DNA of 19,607 nt from contig NZ_CALFIG010000037.1 of NCBI RefSeq assembly GCF_937876455.1, positions 1 to 19,607 of the forward strand, read 5' to 3'. The notes beneath the pieces were generated by a model, which searched no databases, had not been told where the DNA came from, and was given only the letters and a program-made list of their open reading frames with translations. The DNA is from an uncultured Flavobacterium sp. Its GTDB lineage: Bacteria; Bacteroidota; Bacteroidia; Flavobacteriales; Flavobacteriaceae. Numbering within the stretch: the stretch's first letter is position 1; every line of letters begins with the position of its first letter. Positions 1 to 6,454 of this stretch are shown in pieces. The translations under genes were made by a program, and so were the position numbers.

Positions 1-193
1 TACTTAAAAAGCAGAATCTACTTGAATTCTTCTACAAGCTAATTAAAGAGGATTAAAATTGAATATCAGCATTAATCAGTACCATATAAATCAAATTGAA
101 ATGTAAATTTTCTCAGGACTGGTTGATAATTGCTAGATTAGCGACTAATTTTATTAAAATATATTATTAAAGCTATATGGTTAATCTGGCTAA
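1..193. other. AT-rich left edge, no gene recognised
   Basis: This stretch is very AT-rich and has stop codons in every forward frame. It should hold the 5' part of the methyltransferase (SAM-binding motif I and the PCQ loop) if that gene were intact, but neither motif can be read in any forward frame. The methyltransferase frame has its last upstream stop at 191-193. The DNA just before the recognisable part (about 170-205) is only vaguely compatible with a degenerate PCQ region. It may be a deletion or replacement junction, an intron end, or plain decay. I see no convincing intron signature. Confidence 0.4.
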
Positions 194-242
194 ACCTTCT
201 ACCTACTATACAGCGTTGCAGGAAAACGAAAAGGCAAAGAGG

Positions 243-938
243 ATGAACGCCACTTGTGGCCCGAAATGCTTAGATCAATTAGAGAAATTCAGCCAAGTTG
301 GGTTGTGGGGGAGAACGTTCTCGGCCTTGTTAATTGGGACGGGGGATTGGTATTCGACGAGGTGCAGGCTGACTTGGAAGCTCAAGGGTACGAAATACTC
401 CCGTTTGTACTTCCAGCTTGTGCCGTCAACGCCCCCCATAGACGCGACAGGGTTTGGTTTATTGCCTACTCCAGCAGTAATGGAAGACAGAAAGATGCCG
501 AATCAAAACGAGAGCAGAACAAAAAAAATACAAAGCAATTTGAATGCATATACAATAACCAAAATGTTACAAACTCCAACTACTCAGGATTTCAAGCGGA
601 GGGGGCCGAACAGCAAACAACAAGGATTGAGCAATGTAGAGAATTGGACATCACTTTTACCGACACCAACAGCTCAGGACGGGAAAAACTCAACTCTTCC
701 ACCGAGTCAACAAAACAGGACATCAATAGTGGGGATGCTTTGCACTCCAACGGCACAATCCAGCAGGGGCAATACATCAGACAAGAGGGGCAAGGGGAAT
801 CTAACAGACCAAATAGCGAAAATGGAATTAACAACTTCCAAAACTTCCCAACTCAATCCCCAATTTGTAATGGAGATGATGGGCTTTCCGCCCGATTGGA
901 CTCTATCACCTTTCCTAAATGGAGAAATGAATCTATAA
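243..938 (+). CDS. Phage protein encoded in an alternative frame of a DNA methyltransferase gene
   Basis: This 231-residue frame lies almost entirely inside the methyltransferase frame (254-1018), shifted by one base. I recognise its layout from many phage proteins of unknown function. It opens with a Met-Asn-Ala-Thr-Cys-Gly-Pro-Lys-Cys start, followed by a Leu-Thr-Trp-Lys stretch and FQLVPSTPP. Four repeats built on the core (P/Q/C)TP then follow at 459, 567, 657 and 738, and it ends near LNPQFVMEMMGFPPDWT. ATG 243 is chosen because this is where the recognisable part begins. An in-frame ATG at 177 would add 22 residues that look unrelated. No catalytic motif is visible and the function is unknown. 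Some database copies may carry a methyltransferase label only because of the overlap. It stays open although the partner frame lacks its catalytic half, so it may be the frame now under selection. Confidence 0.55.
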   Translation: MNATCGPKCLDQLEKFSQVGLWGRTFSALLIGTGDWYSTRCRLTWKLKGTKYSRLYFQLVPSTPPIDATGFGLLPTPAVMEDRKMPNQNESRTKKIQSNLNAYTITKMLQTPTTQDFKRRGPNSKQQGLSNVENWTSLLPTPTAQDGKNSTLPPSQQNRTSIVGMLCTPTAQSSRGNTSDKRGKGNLTDQIAKMELTTSKTSQLNPQFVMEMMGFPPDWTLSPFLNGEMNL

Positions 939-1018
939 AAGCCGGAGGCAACGCAATAGTGCCGCAAGTTGCTTATGAGATATTCAAAGCAATAGATAAA
1001 TACAACAACACGCTATAA
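254..1018 (+). CDS. Truncated C5-cytosine DNA methyltransferase (N-terminal motifs missing)
   Basis: The product would be a Dcm-like enzyme that transfers a methyl group from S-adenosylmethionine to cytosine C5, typically protecting phage DNA from host restriction. Visible parts: the GENV motif followed by GLVNWDGG (residues about 19-30), the APHRRDRVWFIA motif (about 60-71), a low-complexity target-recognition-like middle (about 72-200), and the C-terminal block DGLSARLD, KWRNESIKAGG, NAIVPQVAYEIF. The frame is open from 194, so an AGKRKGKEDERHLWPEMLR segment just upstream of TTG 254 is also conserved. Before that the SAM-binding FxGxGG motif and the catalytic PCQ loop are absent, with a stop at 191-193. 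As it stands the enzyme should be inactive unless its N-terminal half is supplied elsewhere or joined by splicing. TTG is a weak start and the first ATG is at 266. The family is secure; calling it functional is not. Confidence 0.6.
   Translation: MWPEMLRSIREIQPSWVVGENVLGLVNWDGGLVFDEVQADLEAQGYEILPFVLPACAVNAPHRRDRVWFIAYSSSNGRQKDAESKREQNKKNTKQFECIYNNQNVTNSNYSGFQAEGAEQQTTRIEQCRELDITFTDTNSSGREKLNSSTESTKQDINSGDALHSNGTIQQGQYIRQEGQGESNRPNSENGINNFQNFPTQSPICNGDDGLSARLDSITFPKWRNESIKAGGNAIVPQVAYEIFKAIDKYNNTL
459..764 (+). repeat. Dual-coded degenerate repeats inside the methyltransferase
   Basis: Four degenerate units begin at 459, 567, 657 and 738 (spacings 108, 90 and 81 bp, all multiples of three). 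In one frame they read as variants of LPTPTAQD (LLPTPAVMED, LQTPTTQD, LLPTPTAQD, LCTPTAQS). In the methyltransferase frame the same DNA reads as variants of a Ser/Asn turn: AYSSSNGR, TNSNYSG, TDTNSSG, LHSNGT. Both frames therefore see a repeat at the same places, as a duplicated module constrained in two frames would show. Confidence 0.6.
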
Positions 1019-1047
1019 CTTTCTTACTAAATCTAACAAAAAAATCT

Positions 1048-1055
1048 TATTTTTG
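1048..1055 (+). promoter_or_regulatory. Possible Bacteroidota -7 box upstream of the portal gene
   Basis: TATTTTTG fits the TAnnTTTG consensus described for Bacteroides -7 elements. It ends 16 bp before the portal ATG, so a transcript would have a very short leader. I see no good TTTG at the expected -33 spacing; the nearest candidate, TTTC at 1020-1023, is too far upstream. A single 8-bp match in AT-rich DNA is weak evidence. Confidence 0.25.
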
Positions 1056-1071
1056 GGAAACATTAATTTTA

Positions 1072-3303
1072 ATGGCAGGATTAGATAGTTACTTTCCCAG
1101 ACAAGACTGTTTAGAGTCAGAAAAGACTCCCGCCTGGTTGGCGAGGCATCTTAACTACGCTGAGAGTTTACTAAAAACATATAATCAAGTGAGGACTAGA
1201 ATGACTCGCTTGTTAAACGTATATAACGGTGTTAAAGACCCATTATCTATACAATGGATTACTCAGCGTTATGGTACACAAGATAAATCACCATTTATTG
1301 CTTACCGATTAGGCAGAACAAAAATTGACCTCTTACATGGTGAGTGGTTACGCCGCCCGTTAGTATCTACCGTACAGACTATCAATTCACAATCAGTAAT
1401 GAATAAGCAAAGGCAATACGACTTAATGCGTGGCGCTATGCTTATGCGTGATGAGGTGGAAACGGTTAAGAATGTGGCGGGTGTAGATGTAATGAATGGT
1501 GTGCAAATCCCGCAGGATGAAACTGAATTTGAAAAGATGAGTTTCAAAGACCAATGTGAGGATATAATGCAACTAATTATTAATTCACAAATAAAGAAAT
1601 TAGATGCCAAACAAAAGATAGGCGAGGCGTTTAAGTATTGTGAGATTACTAATTACTGTGGTGCTAGGATTGAAATGGATGAGAAGGGTAAGATTAACCT
1701 TTGGCCATTAGACCCTAGAGATTGCATATTTGAGGCGGTTCAGGGAGATGATTATGCTGAGAAGAGTCCGATACGTGGCTGCCGATTATCGCTGCCCGTA
1801 CACATGATTTTAATGCGTTATGAGTTAACTAAAGAACAACGTGACACATTAGAAAATGCAAGAAGTAATTGGCAAAAGTATGTAGGTGCTGATGGATTAA
1901 GCAGAGGGTATATGAACTATGTAAATGGTGAATTACTTTGTGATGTAATACATATTGAATGGGATAGTGTAACTACCATGTATCAAAAGGTAGTTCCTAA
2001 AACACAAGCGCAAATGGAATTAGATTCATCTGTTCCTACGCTTACATTTGATATGGACACCGCCAAATATGAGGGCAATAAAGACTTTTACGATAAGAAA
2101 GCCGCTAAAGAAGGTTGGACTATTGTAACTAAGTTTATGGAAGAGCAATATGAGGCTACACGTATTGGCGGACTAATAGATATTGATATGCGCAAAGTAC
2201 CTAAGAAGCGTAGTATTGATAATCCTAGTAATATTCTAAGTTGCTCTTATGTGTTTTATGTACACGGTAGAATGAATGGCACAACAGTATCGCTACAACA
2301 GTTAATGGAGAATTATGATAATCTCTATGACATTGTAAGGTATATGCTTAACCGTGAGTTAGCAAAATCAAAAGGTAAGATTTTAGCTATTGACCGTGCA
2401 GCAATCGGGGCGAAGGATAAGATAGTAGAGCAATTACATAGAATGGTAAACGACTCTGTTATCGAATACGATAGTTCGGCGGCAGGTAATATCAGTGGCA
2501 AGCAATTAGACCCTCAGATATTATTCAAGCAATTTGACTTAGGATTAAGTGATTCATTTCCTTATTTAATTCAATTTAAACAAGACTTAGTAAACGAGAT
2601 TAATTTAATCACGGGCATTAACGATACACGGATGGGCATGACTGCGGCAAGCTCAACGGCAACAGCGCAGCAATCCGACCAAAACAATTCACGCACTATC
2701 ACTGAGGCATTGTTCTATGGCTTTGACGGCTTTACTAAACGTGTTATTCAACAGATAGTAAATAAGAGTGCTATCAGCTATGCCTTTTATAGAACAGAAG
2801 AAGGCGAGCAAATTTTGGGCAGTGAGAGATTTACTTTCTTAAAGAATAACTTAGTAGAATTAGCTTATAAAGATTACAGTGTAGATATTGAGTCGGGTAG
2901 CTTGTATGCTGAATTAAGTCAGAAACTAGATACATTGATGCAAATTTCTTTGAACGCTAAGGAACTAAGAACAATGGATGCAATGAATGTAATGCTTGCT
3001 GAAACATTGGCTCAGAAAAGACAGTTCTTAATAAGTGGATGGCAGGAAGTGCAGAAGTTAGCGCAGGAACAACAGCAAGCAGAAATGCAGGCGCAAAACC
3101 AAATGCAACAACAACAATTACAAACACAAATACAGATAGCGCAAGAAAATCGTGAAGATATGCAAGCATCAAAAATTGACGAGATTAATGCTAAAACACA
3201 AGGTCAAATAATGATTGACAACAACAAGGCTAATAATGATATGCACTTGAATAACTTGCAGAATATGCACGAGATTAATACAATGCAGCCGCCTGTTGAA
3301 TAG
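1072..3303 (+). CDS. Portal protein, crAss-like
   Basis: The portal forms the dodecameric ring at one capsid vertex through which DNA is packaged and ejected. The protein is 743 residues. A region around residues 78-105 (KIDLLHGEWLRRP) matches the 'KID-LxGE-xRRP' pattern seen in portal proteins of Bacteroidota phages. A long mixed alpha/beta body follows, then LVNEINLITGINDTRMG at about 510-527, the portal 'INxITGxxD' motif. The last 80 or so residues are Gln-rich and helical, as expected for the barrel or crown of long portals. It is followed by a scaffold-like gene and the major capsid gene, which fits. Terminase large subunit would normally lie just upstream and is not in the window. It stops with TAG at 3301, followed closely by a hairpin, which argues against TAG readthrough. 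Confidence 0.85.
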   Translation: MAGLDSYFPRQDCLESEKTPAWLARHLNYAESLLKTYNQVRTRMTRLLNVYNGVKDPLSIQWITQRYGTQDKSPFIAYRLGRTKIDLLHGEWLRRPLVSTVQTINSQSVMNKQRQYDLMRGAMLMRDEVETVKNVAGVDVMNGVQIPQDETEFEKMSFKDQCEDIMQLIINSQIKKLDAKQKIGEAFKYCEITNYCGARIEMDEKGKINLWPLDPRDCIFEAVQGDDYAEKSPIRGCRLSLPVHMILMRYELTKEQRDTLENARSNWQKYVGADGLSRGYMNYVNGELLCDVIHIEWDSVTTMYQKVVPKTQAQMELDSSVPTLTFDMDTAKYEGNKDFYDKKAAKEGWTIVTKFMEEQYEATRIGGLIDIDMRKVPKKRSIDNPSNILSCSYVFYVHGRMNGTTVSLQQLMENYDNLYDIVRYMLNRELAKSKGKILAIDRAAIGAKDKIVEQLHRMVNDSVIEYDSSAAGNISGKQLDPQILFKQFDLGLSDSFPYLIQFKQDLVNEINLITGINDTRMGMTAASSTATAQQSDQNNSRTITEALFYGFDGFTKRVIQQIVNKSAISYAFYRTEEGEQILGSERFTFLKNNLVELAYKDYSVDIESGSLYAELSQKLDTLMQISLNAKELRTMDAMNVMLAETLAQKRQFLISGWQEVQKLAQEQQQAEMQAQNQMQQQQLQTQIQIAQENREDMQASKIDEINAKTQGQIMIDNNKANNDMHLNNLQNMHEINTMQPPVE

Positions 3304-3319
3304 AAGCTCTCCAACCCCG

Positions 3320-3337
3320 CATAGTCTAGCGACTATG
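3320..3337. repeat. Perfect 7-bp inverted repeat
   Basis: CATAGTC (3320-3326), loop TAGC, then GACTATG (3331-3337). It lies 16 bp after the portal stop and 5 bp before the first terminator stem. There is no T-run, so it is not itself a terminator. It could be a protein-binding site, an RNA hairpin protecting the portal transcript 3' end, or chance. Confidence 0.5.
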
Positions 3338-3342
3338 TTTGA

Positions 3343-3376
3343 AAGCCCCGATGTAACAAGTTGGGGCTTCGCTTTT
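3343..3376 (+). terminator. Intrinsic terminator after portal gene
   Basis: AAGCCCCGA (3343-3351) pairs with TTGGGGCTT (3361-3369) around a 9-nt loop, with one G-U pair. It is followed by CGCTTTT, a modest T-tract. It sits 40 bp after the portal stop codon. Confidence 0.65.
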
Positions 3377-3377
3377 A

Positions 3378-3428
3378 TTACAGGCTTGTAAGGAAATAAA
3401 TATTATTTGTTTTATTACAGATTTGTAA
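3378..3428. promoter_or_regulatory. Paired TTACA-N4-TGTAA dyads, possible operators
   Basis: Two 14-bp dyads, TTACAGGCTTGTAA (3378-3391) and TTACAGATTTGTAA (3415-3428), start exactly 37 bp apart. The same arrangement with the same 37-bp offset recurs at 14923-14973. The symmetric half-sites suggest a dimeric DNA-binding protein, and the fixed spacing (about 3.5 turns) suggests two dimers acting together. The second dyad lies between the TTTG and TACATTTG boxes of a candidate promoter, where a bound protein could block or activate polymerase. No regulator gene is in the window. Confidence 0.6.
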
Positions 3429-3436
3429 TACATTTG
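3406..3436 (+). promoter_or_regulatory. Candidate Bacteroidota promoter (TTTG / TACATTTG)
   Basis: TTTG at 3406-3409 and TACATTTG at 3429-3436 are separated by 19 bp. This fits the Bacteroides -33 TTTG and -7 TAnnTTTG arrangement. A dyad fills most of the spacer. A transcript from here would meet a terminator about 50 bp further on, so it may make only a short RNA unless termination is relieved. Confidence 0.4.
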
Positions 3437-3485
3437 TCCCACGTTCTTTATTAGTCGTCATCATACTTTTATTTTCACGGAAGAG

Positions 3486-3515
3486 AAGCTATCAATTAAT
3501 TTTGGTAGCTTTTTT
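3486..3515 (+). terminator. Intrinsic terminator (second of three)
   Basis: AAGCTATC (3486-3493) pairs with GGTAGCTT (3504-3511) around a 10-nt AT loop, with one G-U pair. A six-T run (3510-3515) follows immediately. Confidence 0.65.
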
Positions 3516-3518
3516 GTT

Positions 3519-3629
3519 TATATTTGTACTATGTAATTAATCGGCCTTTTTGCGTTGTGGCTCATACAGATTAATTCTCTTTGATTCCATGTGTTAGGAA
3601 ACCCTCAAGTTAATTCTTGGGGGTTTTTT
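3519..3629 (+). ncRNA. Possible short non-coding transcript
   Basis: A perfect TAnnTTTG box (TATATTTG, 3519-3526) directly follows the second terminator. About 75 bp later the strong third terminator begins. An RNA starting near 3533 would be roughly 95 nt, ending in a 10-bp hairpin, with no open frame. The -33 spacing is imperfect: TTTG at 3501-3504 leaves only 14 bp. This is inferred from layout alone; the stretch may instead be an insulated leader. Confidence 0.25.
3600..3629 (+). terminator. Strong intrinsic terminator (third of three)
   Basis: AACCCTCAAG (3600-3609) pairs over ten positions (one G-U) with CTTGGGGGTT (3616-3625). The loop is six nucleotides and a six-T run ends at 3629. 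It isolates downstream capsid transcription from anything upstream. Confidence 0.8.
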
Positions 3630-3657
3630 GTTGCCTATAAAAACAAGCATTTTCTGC

Positions 3658-3681
3658 AAGGTTGCGTTTTAGTTGTTAAAA
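3658..3681 (+). promoter_or_regulatory. Promoter-like motif shared with the region before 15058
   Basis: AAGGTTGCGTTTTA followed by GTTGTTAAAA is nearly the same as AAGGTTGCGTTTTTA with GTGTTAAAA at 14996-15020. Both lie 38-77 bp upstream of a gene that opens a virion operon (scaffold and ring protein). The TTG and TTAAAA parts resemble promoter boxes, but the spacing does not match the host consensus exactly. A phage-specific late promoter or activator site is the best reading. Confidence 0.45.
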
Positions 3682-3757
3682 ACTCACACATTTATTAACA
3701 AAATGCCGTGTATATGTGTTAAAATTGTTATTTTCGACAAACAATTCATGTATAATC

Positions 3758-4867
3758 ATGTCAACAGAAGCTAATAATCCTGCTCAAAACGCAGCAGAAG
3801 CAAATTGGTCGGCACTCACTTCAGATGAAGTAGCAGTAGTCACCGACCCTGTCACAGAACAGGTAGAAACACCCGCTGTGGAAACTCCAACAGTGGAAAC
3901 ACCAACAGAGCCTACAACGACTGAAACGCCCGCAGAACCCGCTAAAACGGAAGAAAAGCCAGCGGAAACACCAGCGGAAGAGCCTGCAATCAAATTTGAT
4001 GTTACAGACCTAAAAGATGTACCAACAATTTATGAAGATGGCACTTGGCAAAAGGTAGGACAAGAACTAGGTATTAAAGTAGAGAAAGAAGATTTCGATA
4101 CATTTAAACAAGCCTTAACTGAGTCTTATGTTCCTAAGTCAGAATTTGAAAAAGTGCAGCAAGCAACGGTAGAAACTCTTTATGAGAAACTAGACCCGAA
4201 AATTGCCACTGCTTTTAAAATGATTGACTTGGGCGTTGACCCGCAATTAGCATTAAACCCTACTGCGCAGCACGACCAATTACTAGCATTAGATAGCGCA
4301 ACATTATTGCGTATGAAGCTAGAAGCTAATCCTGCTTACGATGCGGATATGGTGGACGCTCAATTAGAAGAGTGGACAGCTAATGATAAGCTAGAAACGA
4401 TAGCTAAAATTGAGAAGGCTCAATTAGCACAAGAGAAAGCAGCAATATTAAATAAACAATCTGAAATATTCCAACAATTGCAAGAGCAACGGACTCAGCA
4501 AGAAGTTAAAGCTAAACAAGACGCTGATGAAAAGTTTTTTCAAGCGCTGAACAATGAGTCAGCGTTCTTAGGCGTACCTCTGACTAAAGAGGTTAAGGCT
4601 GCAATGGAGGCTAAGTATCGTAGTGGTAGTTATGACAAGGTGCTTAACGAGGCTCAGAATAAAGTTAGGTCTATTTTACAACACGAGCTTGGCTCTAAAT
4701 TCCAAGAAATCGCTTTAAAGAAAGCTGAAGAGAAGGGAAAATCAGAGATAGTACGAAAGCTAAGTGATGTACCTGTTAAACAAAGTGGAGGGGCGGGCAG
4801 AGCAATTCCAACACAAGAACAAGGACAAAACCAATGGGAAGCCTTAGATGGTATTTTCGGCGGATAA
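3758..4867 (+). CDS. Scaffold-like protein preceding the major capsid protein
   Basis: This 369-residue acidic protein probably helps capsid assembly from inside the prohead. Residues about 36-77 are a low-complexity Pro/Glu/Thr tract with repeated VETP and TPAE units. The rest is helical, with a Gln/Glu/Lys-rich coiled-coil-like stretch at about 211-264. The C-terminal tail is short and Gly-rich. Acidic, helical, low-complexity proteins encoded directly upstream of the capsid gene are typical scaffolds. ATG 3758 is preferred over the in-frame GTG at 3716, because the 14 extra residues look unlike a protein start and cover promoter-like DNA. There is no clear protease domain. An internal core protein is an alternative. 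Confidence 0.6.
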   Translation: MSTEANNPAQNAAEANWSALTSDEVAVVTDPVTEQVETPAVETPTVETPTEPTTTETPAEPAKTEEKPAETPAEEPAIKFDVTDLKDVPTIYEDGTWQKVGQELGIKVEKEDFDTFKQALTESYVPKSEFEKVQQATVETLYEKLDPKIATAFKMIDLGVDPQLALNPTAQHDQLLALDSATLLRMKLEANPAYDADMVDAQLEEWTANDKLETIAKIEKAQLAQEKAAILNKQSEIFQQLQEQRTQQEVKAKQDADEKFFQALNNESAFLGVPLTKEVKAAMEAKYRSGSYDKVLNEAQNKVRSILQHELGSKFQEIALKKAEEKGKSEIVRKLSDVPVKQSGGAGRAIPTQEQGQNQWEALDGIFGG

Positions 4868-4901
4868 AACAATTTAAACCAACTCTTAAAAACTAAAAAT
4901 T

Positions 4902-6392
4902 ATGGCAATGAATCCAGGCCAAATAAGTGTCACACGAGGCACTTTTACGAATGAGTGTACTGCACAGTACGACCTTATTCAAAATCAGGCTAATTTCCCT
5001 CAAATTCGTGAAATGATTGACTACGTTCAACGCCGTCAATTAAGTACTTTGTTAACCTCAGGTGTTGTTACTCCTTATGGCATTAATGACAAAGCTAAAA
5101 CTCGTATCCCTAACGTAGAAACTAAATCGAAGCCTATTGGCGCTGATGCTTATCAGTTCCGTATCATGGGTCGTATCGAGCAAGCATCTGTAATCGTAGG
5201 CCAAGTTGGCGCAAGCGGTGCTGATGGTAGTTTCTCATTAAAGATGCAAGATAACAGCCTCCAAAAAGGTGATATGCCTGTATTCTACGGCGGCCGTAAA
5301 ACTGCCCGTGTAATGACTGGCCCTGTTGCTTCAAGTGGTGGTTATATCTACACTTTCAAAACGCCTTCACAAGAGGTATTTGATTACTCTACTTGGGTTG
5401 CTCCACAATCAGGTACTAAATGGTGCTTTGTATCACACACTTCATTTGGTGAGAAATCATTGAAGGGTTATGGTTACAGCAAGTTCCCTGATATGTTCAT
5501 TAACCACATGACTATTCAACGTCAATCTATCTCTATCACAGGTGATGCTAACGCACAAGTATTGTGGTATAACTTTACTAACGCTGCTAATGGCAAGTCA
5601 GGTAAAGGATGGATGTACGAAGAAGTTGCTCAATTGCGTGCAAAAGAATCAGTACGTCATGAACGTGCCGCTTGGTTTGGTGTTTCTACTATGAAAGACT
5701 CAACAGGTGCTTTACTTGCTAACTCTAACATCATTGACCCTGATACTGGATTACCAGTAATTGCAGGTGATGGTTTTGAAGAGCAAGTTGCAGGTGGTAA
5801 CACGGCTTACGGTTCAGGTACTAATGGTCAACCTATCTTGTCTGACTTTACTGATATGATGCAAACATTGCAACTTAAAGGTAACATGACAACTGGTTAC
5901 ACTTGGTTGCTTGTAACAGGTACTCCTGGTTATTTCAACTGGCAATCAGTAGCCGTTGACTTGGTTGGTTCACAAAACGTGCAGTTAATGCAAGTACAAA
6001 ACCAAGAAGATAAAGCGGGTGGTGCTGAAGCGGGCGTAGGTTATAACTTCGCTAAAATCAACTTCGGTGGTAACACAATGATTTGTGTTCAACATCCTAT
6101 CTTTGATGACCCTCTCGCTTATCCTGAATTAACTTCAGACGGTAAGTCAGTAATGGGTTCTACTGTATTCATTTTCCCTTTAAATCAAGGCAGCGATTAC
6201 AACATGGAGATGCTTCACAAAGCAGCTAATGGTGTTGACCGTTCTTTCATTGAGGCAAAATTGAATGGTATGACAGGCGCTCCTGAAGCTATCATTAGCC
6301 AAGAAGATGCTATGACTTACGCAGTATTGTCACAAAAAATGTTGAACGTATATAATACTCAATTGTGCGGTATTATTTACCCAACTGCCTAA
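4902..6392 (+). CDS. Major capsid protein, crAss-like
   Basis: The 496-residue protein is the likely main shell subunit, HK97-fold by family expectation. It lies between the scaffold-like gene and a strong terminator. A VRHERAAWFG segment (residues 251-260) resembles the conserved central region of crAss-like capsid proteins, and length and position agree. The N-terminal part (about 20-75) is helical, and the rest is rich in Gly, aromatic and beta-type sequence. Codon choice favours GGT, GCT, ACT and AAC more than in the portal or ring genes, which suits very high expression. Four residues separate the ATG at 4902 from a Met in the same frame at 4908; either start is possible. Confidence 0.8.
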   Translation: MAMNPGQISVTRGTFTNECTAQYDLIQNQANFPQIREMIDYVQRRQLSTLLTSGVVTPYGINDKAKTRIPNVETKSKPIGADAYQFRIMGRIEQASVIVGQVGASGADGSFSLKMQDNSLQKGDMPVFYGGRKTARVMTGPVASSGGYIYTFKTPSQEVFDYSTWVAPQSGTKWCFVSHTSFGEKSLKGYGYSKFPDMFINHMTIQRQSISITGDANAQVLWYNFTNAANGKSGKGWMYEEVAQLRAKESVRHERAAWFGVSTMKDSTGALLANSNIIDPDTGLPVIAGDGFEEQVAGGNTAYGSGTNGQPILSDFTDMMQTLQLKGNMTTGYTWLLVTGTPGYFNWQSVAVDLVGSQNVQLMQVQNQEDKAGGAEAGVGYNFAKINFGGNTMICVQHPIFDDPLAYPELTSDGKSVMGSTVFIFPLNQGSDYNMEMLHKAANGVDRSFIEAKLNGMTGAPEAIISQEDAMTYAVLSQKMLNVYNTQLCGIIYPTA

Positions 6393-6398
6393 TTAAGT

Positions 6399-6431
6399 AA
6401 GGGAGAGGTGTAAAAGCCTCTCTCTTTTTTT
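6399..6431 (+). terminator. Terminator after the capsid gene
   Basis: AAGGGAGAGG (6399-6408) pairs with CCTCTCTCTT (6417-6426) around an 8-nt loop, and T-rich DNA runs to 6431. It starts seven bases after the capsid stop. It probably produces abundant short capsid transcripts with partial readthrough. Confidence 0.8.
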
Positions 6432-6454
6432 ACAAACAAATAAAAACATCATAG

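Larger units (their letters stand above)
3304..3757. other. Non-coding control region between portal and scaffold genes
   Basis: There is no credible gene on either strand here. In order it holds a perfect inverted repeat (3320-3337), a terminator (3343-3376), two dyads (3378-3428) overlapping a promoter-like pair of boxes, a second terminator (3486-3515), a TATATTTG box at 3519, a third strong terminator (3600-3629), and a motif shared with the region before 15058 (3658-3681). Three consecutive terminators in one gap imply that short transcripts may start and stop inside it. The scaffold transcript most likely starts after the third. Confidence 0.6.

Noticed and set aside
592..967. Two minus-strand open frames inside the methyltransferase region
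   Set aside because: They mirror a repeat-rich, dual-coding plus-strand region, show no recognisable motif, and have no start context or neighbours on that strand.
2957..3172. Minus-strand open frame rich in Val/Phe/Ala under the portal tail
   Set aside because: It is the complement of the Gln-rich CAA-repeat region. Complementing CAA/CAG codons gives TTG/CTG-type hydrophobic runs, so the membrane-like look is an artefact.
3301..3348. Readthrough of the portal TAG as in phages that recode TAG
   Set aside because: A second TAG follows seven codons later and a hairpin and terminator come directly after; other genes end cleanly at standard stops.
3378..3428. CRISPR-like or iteron-like repeats
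   Set aside because: Only two short units per site with unlike spacers, no longer array, and dyad symmetry fits an operator better.
3784..3993. Minus-strand Ser/Gly/Val-rich open frame under the scaffold repeat tract
   Set aside because: It is the shadow of the Pro/Glu/Thr repeats; its repeats only mirror those.
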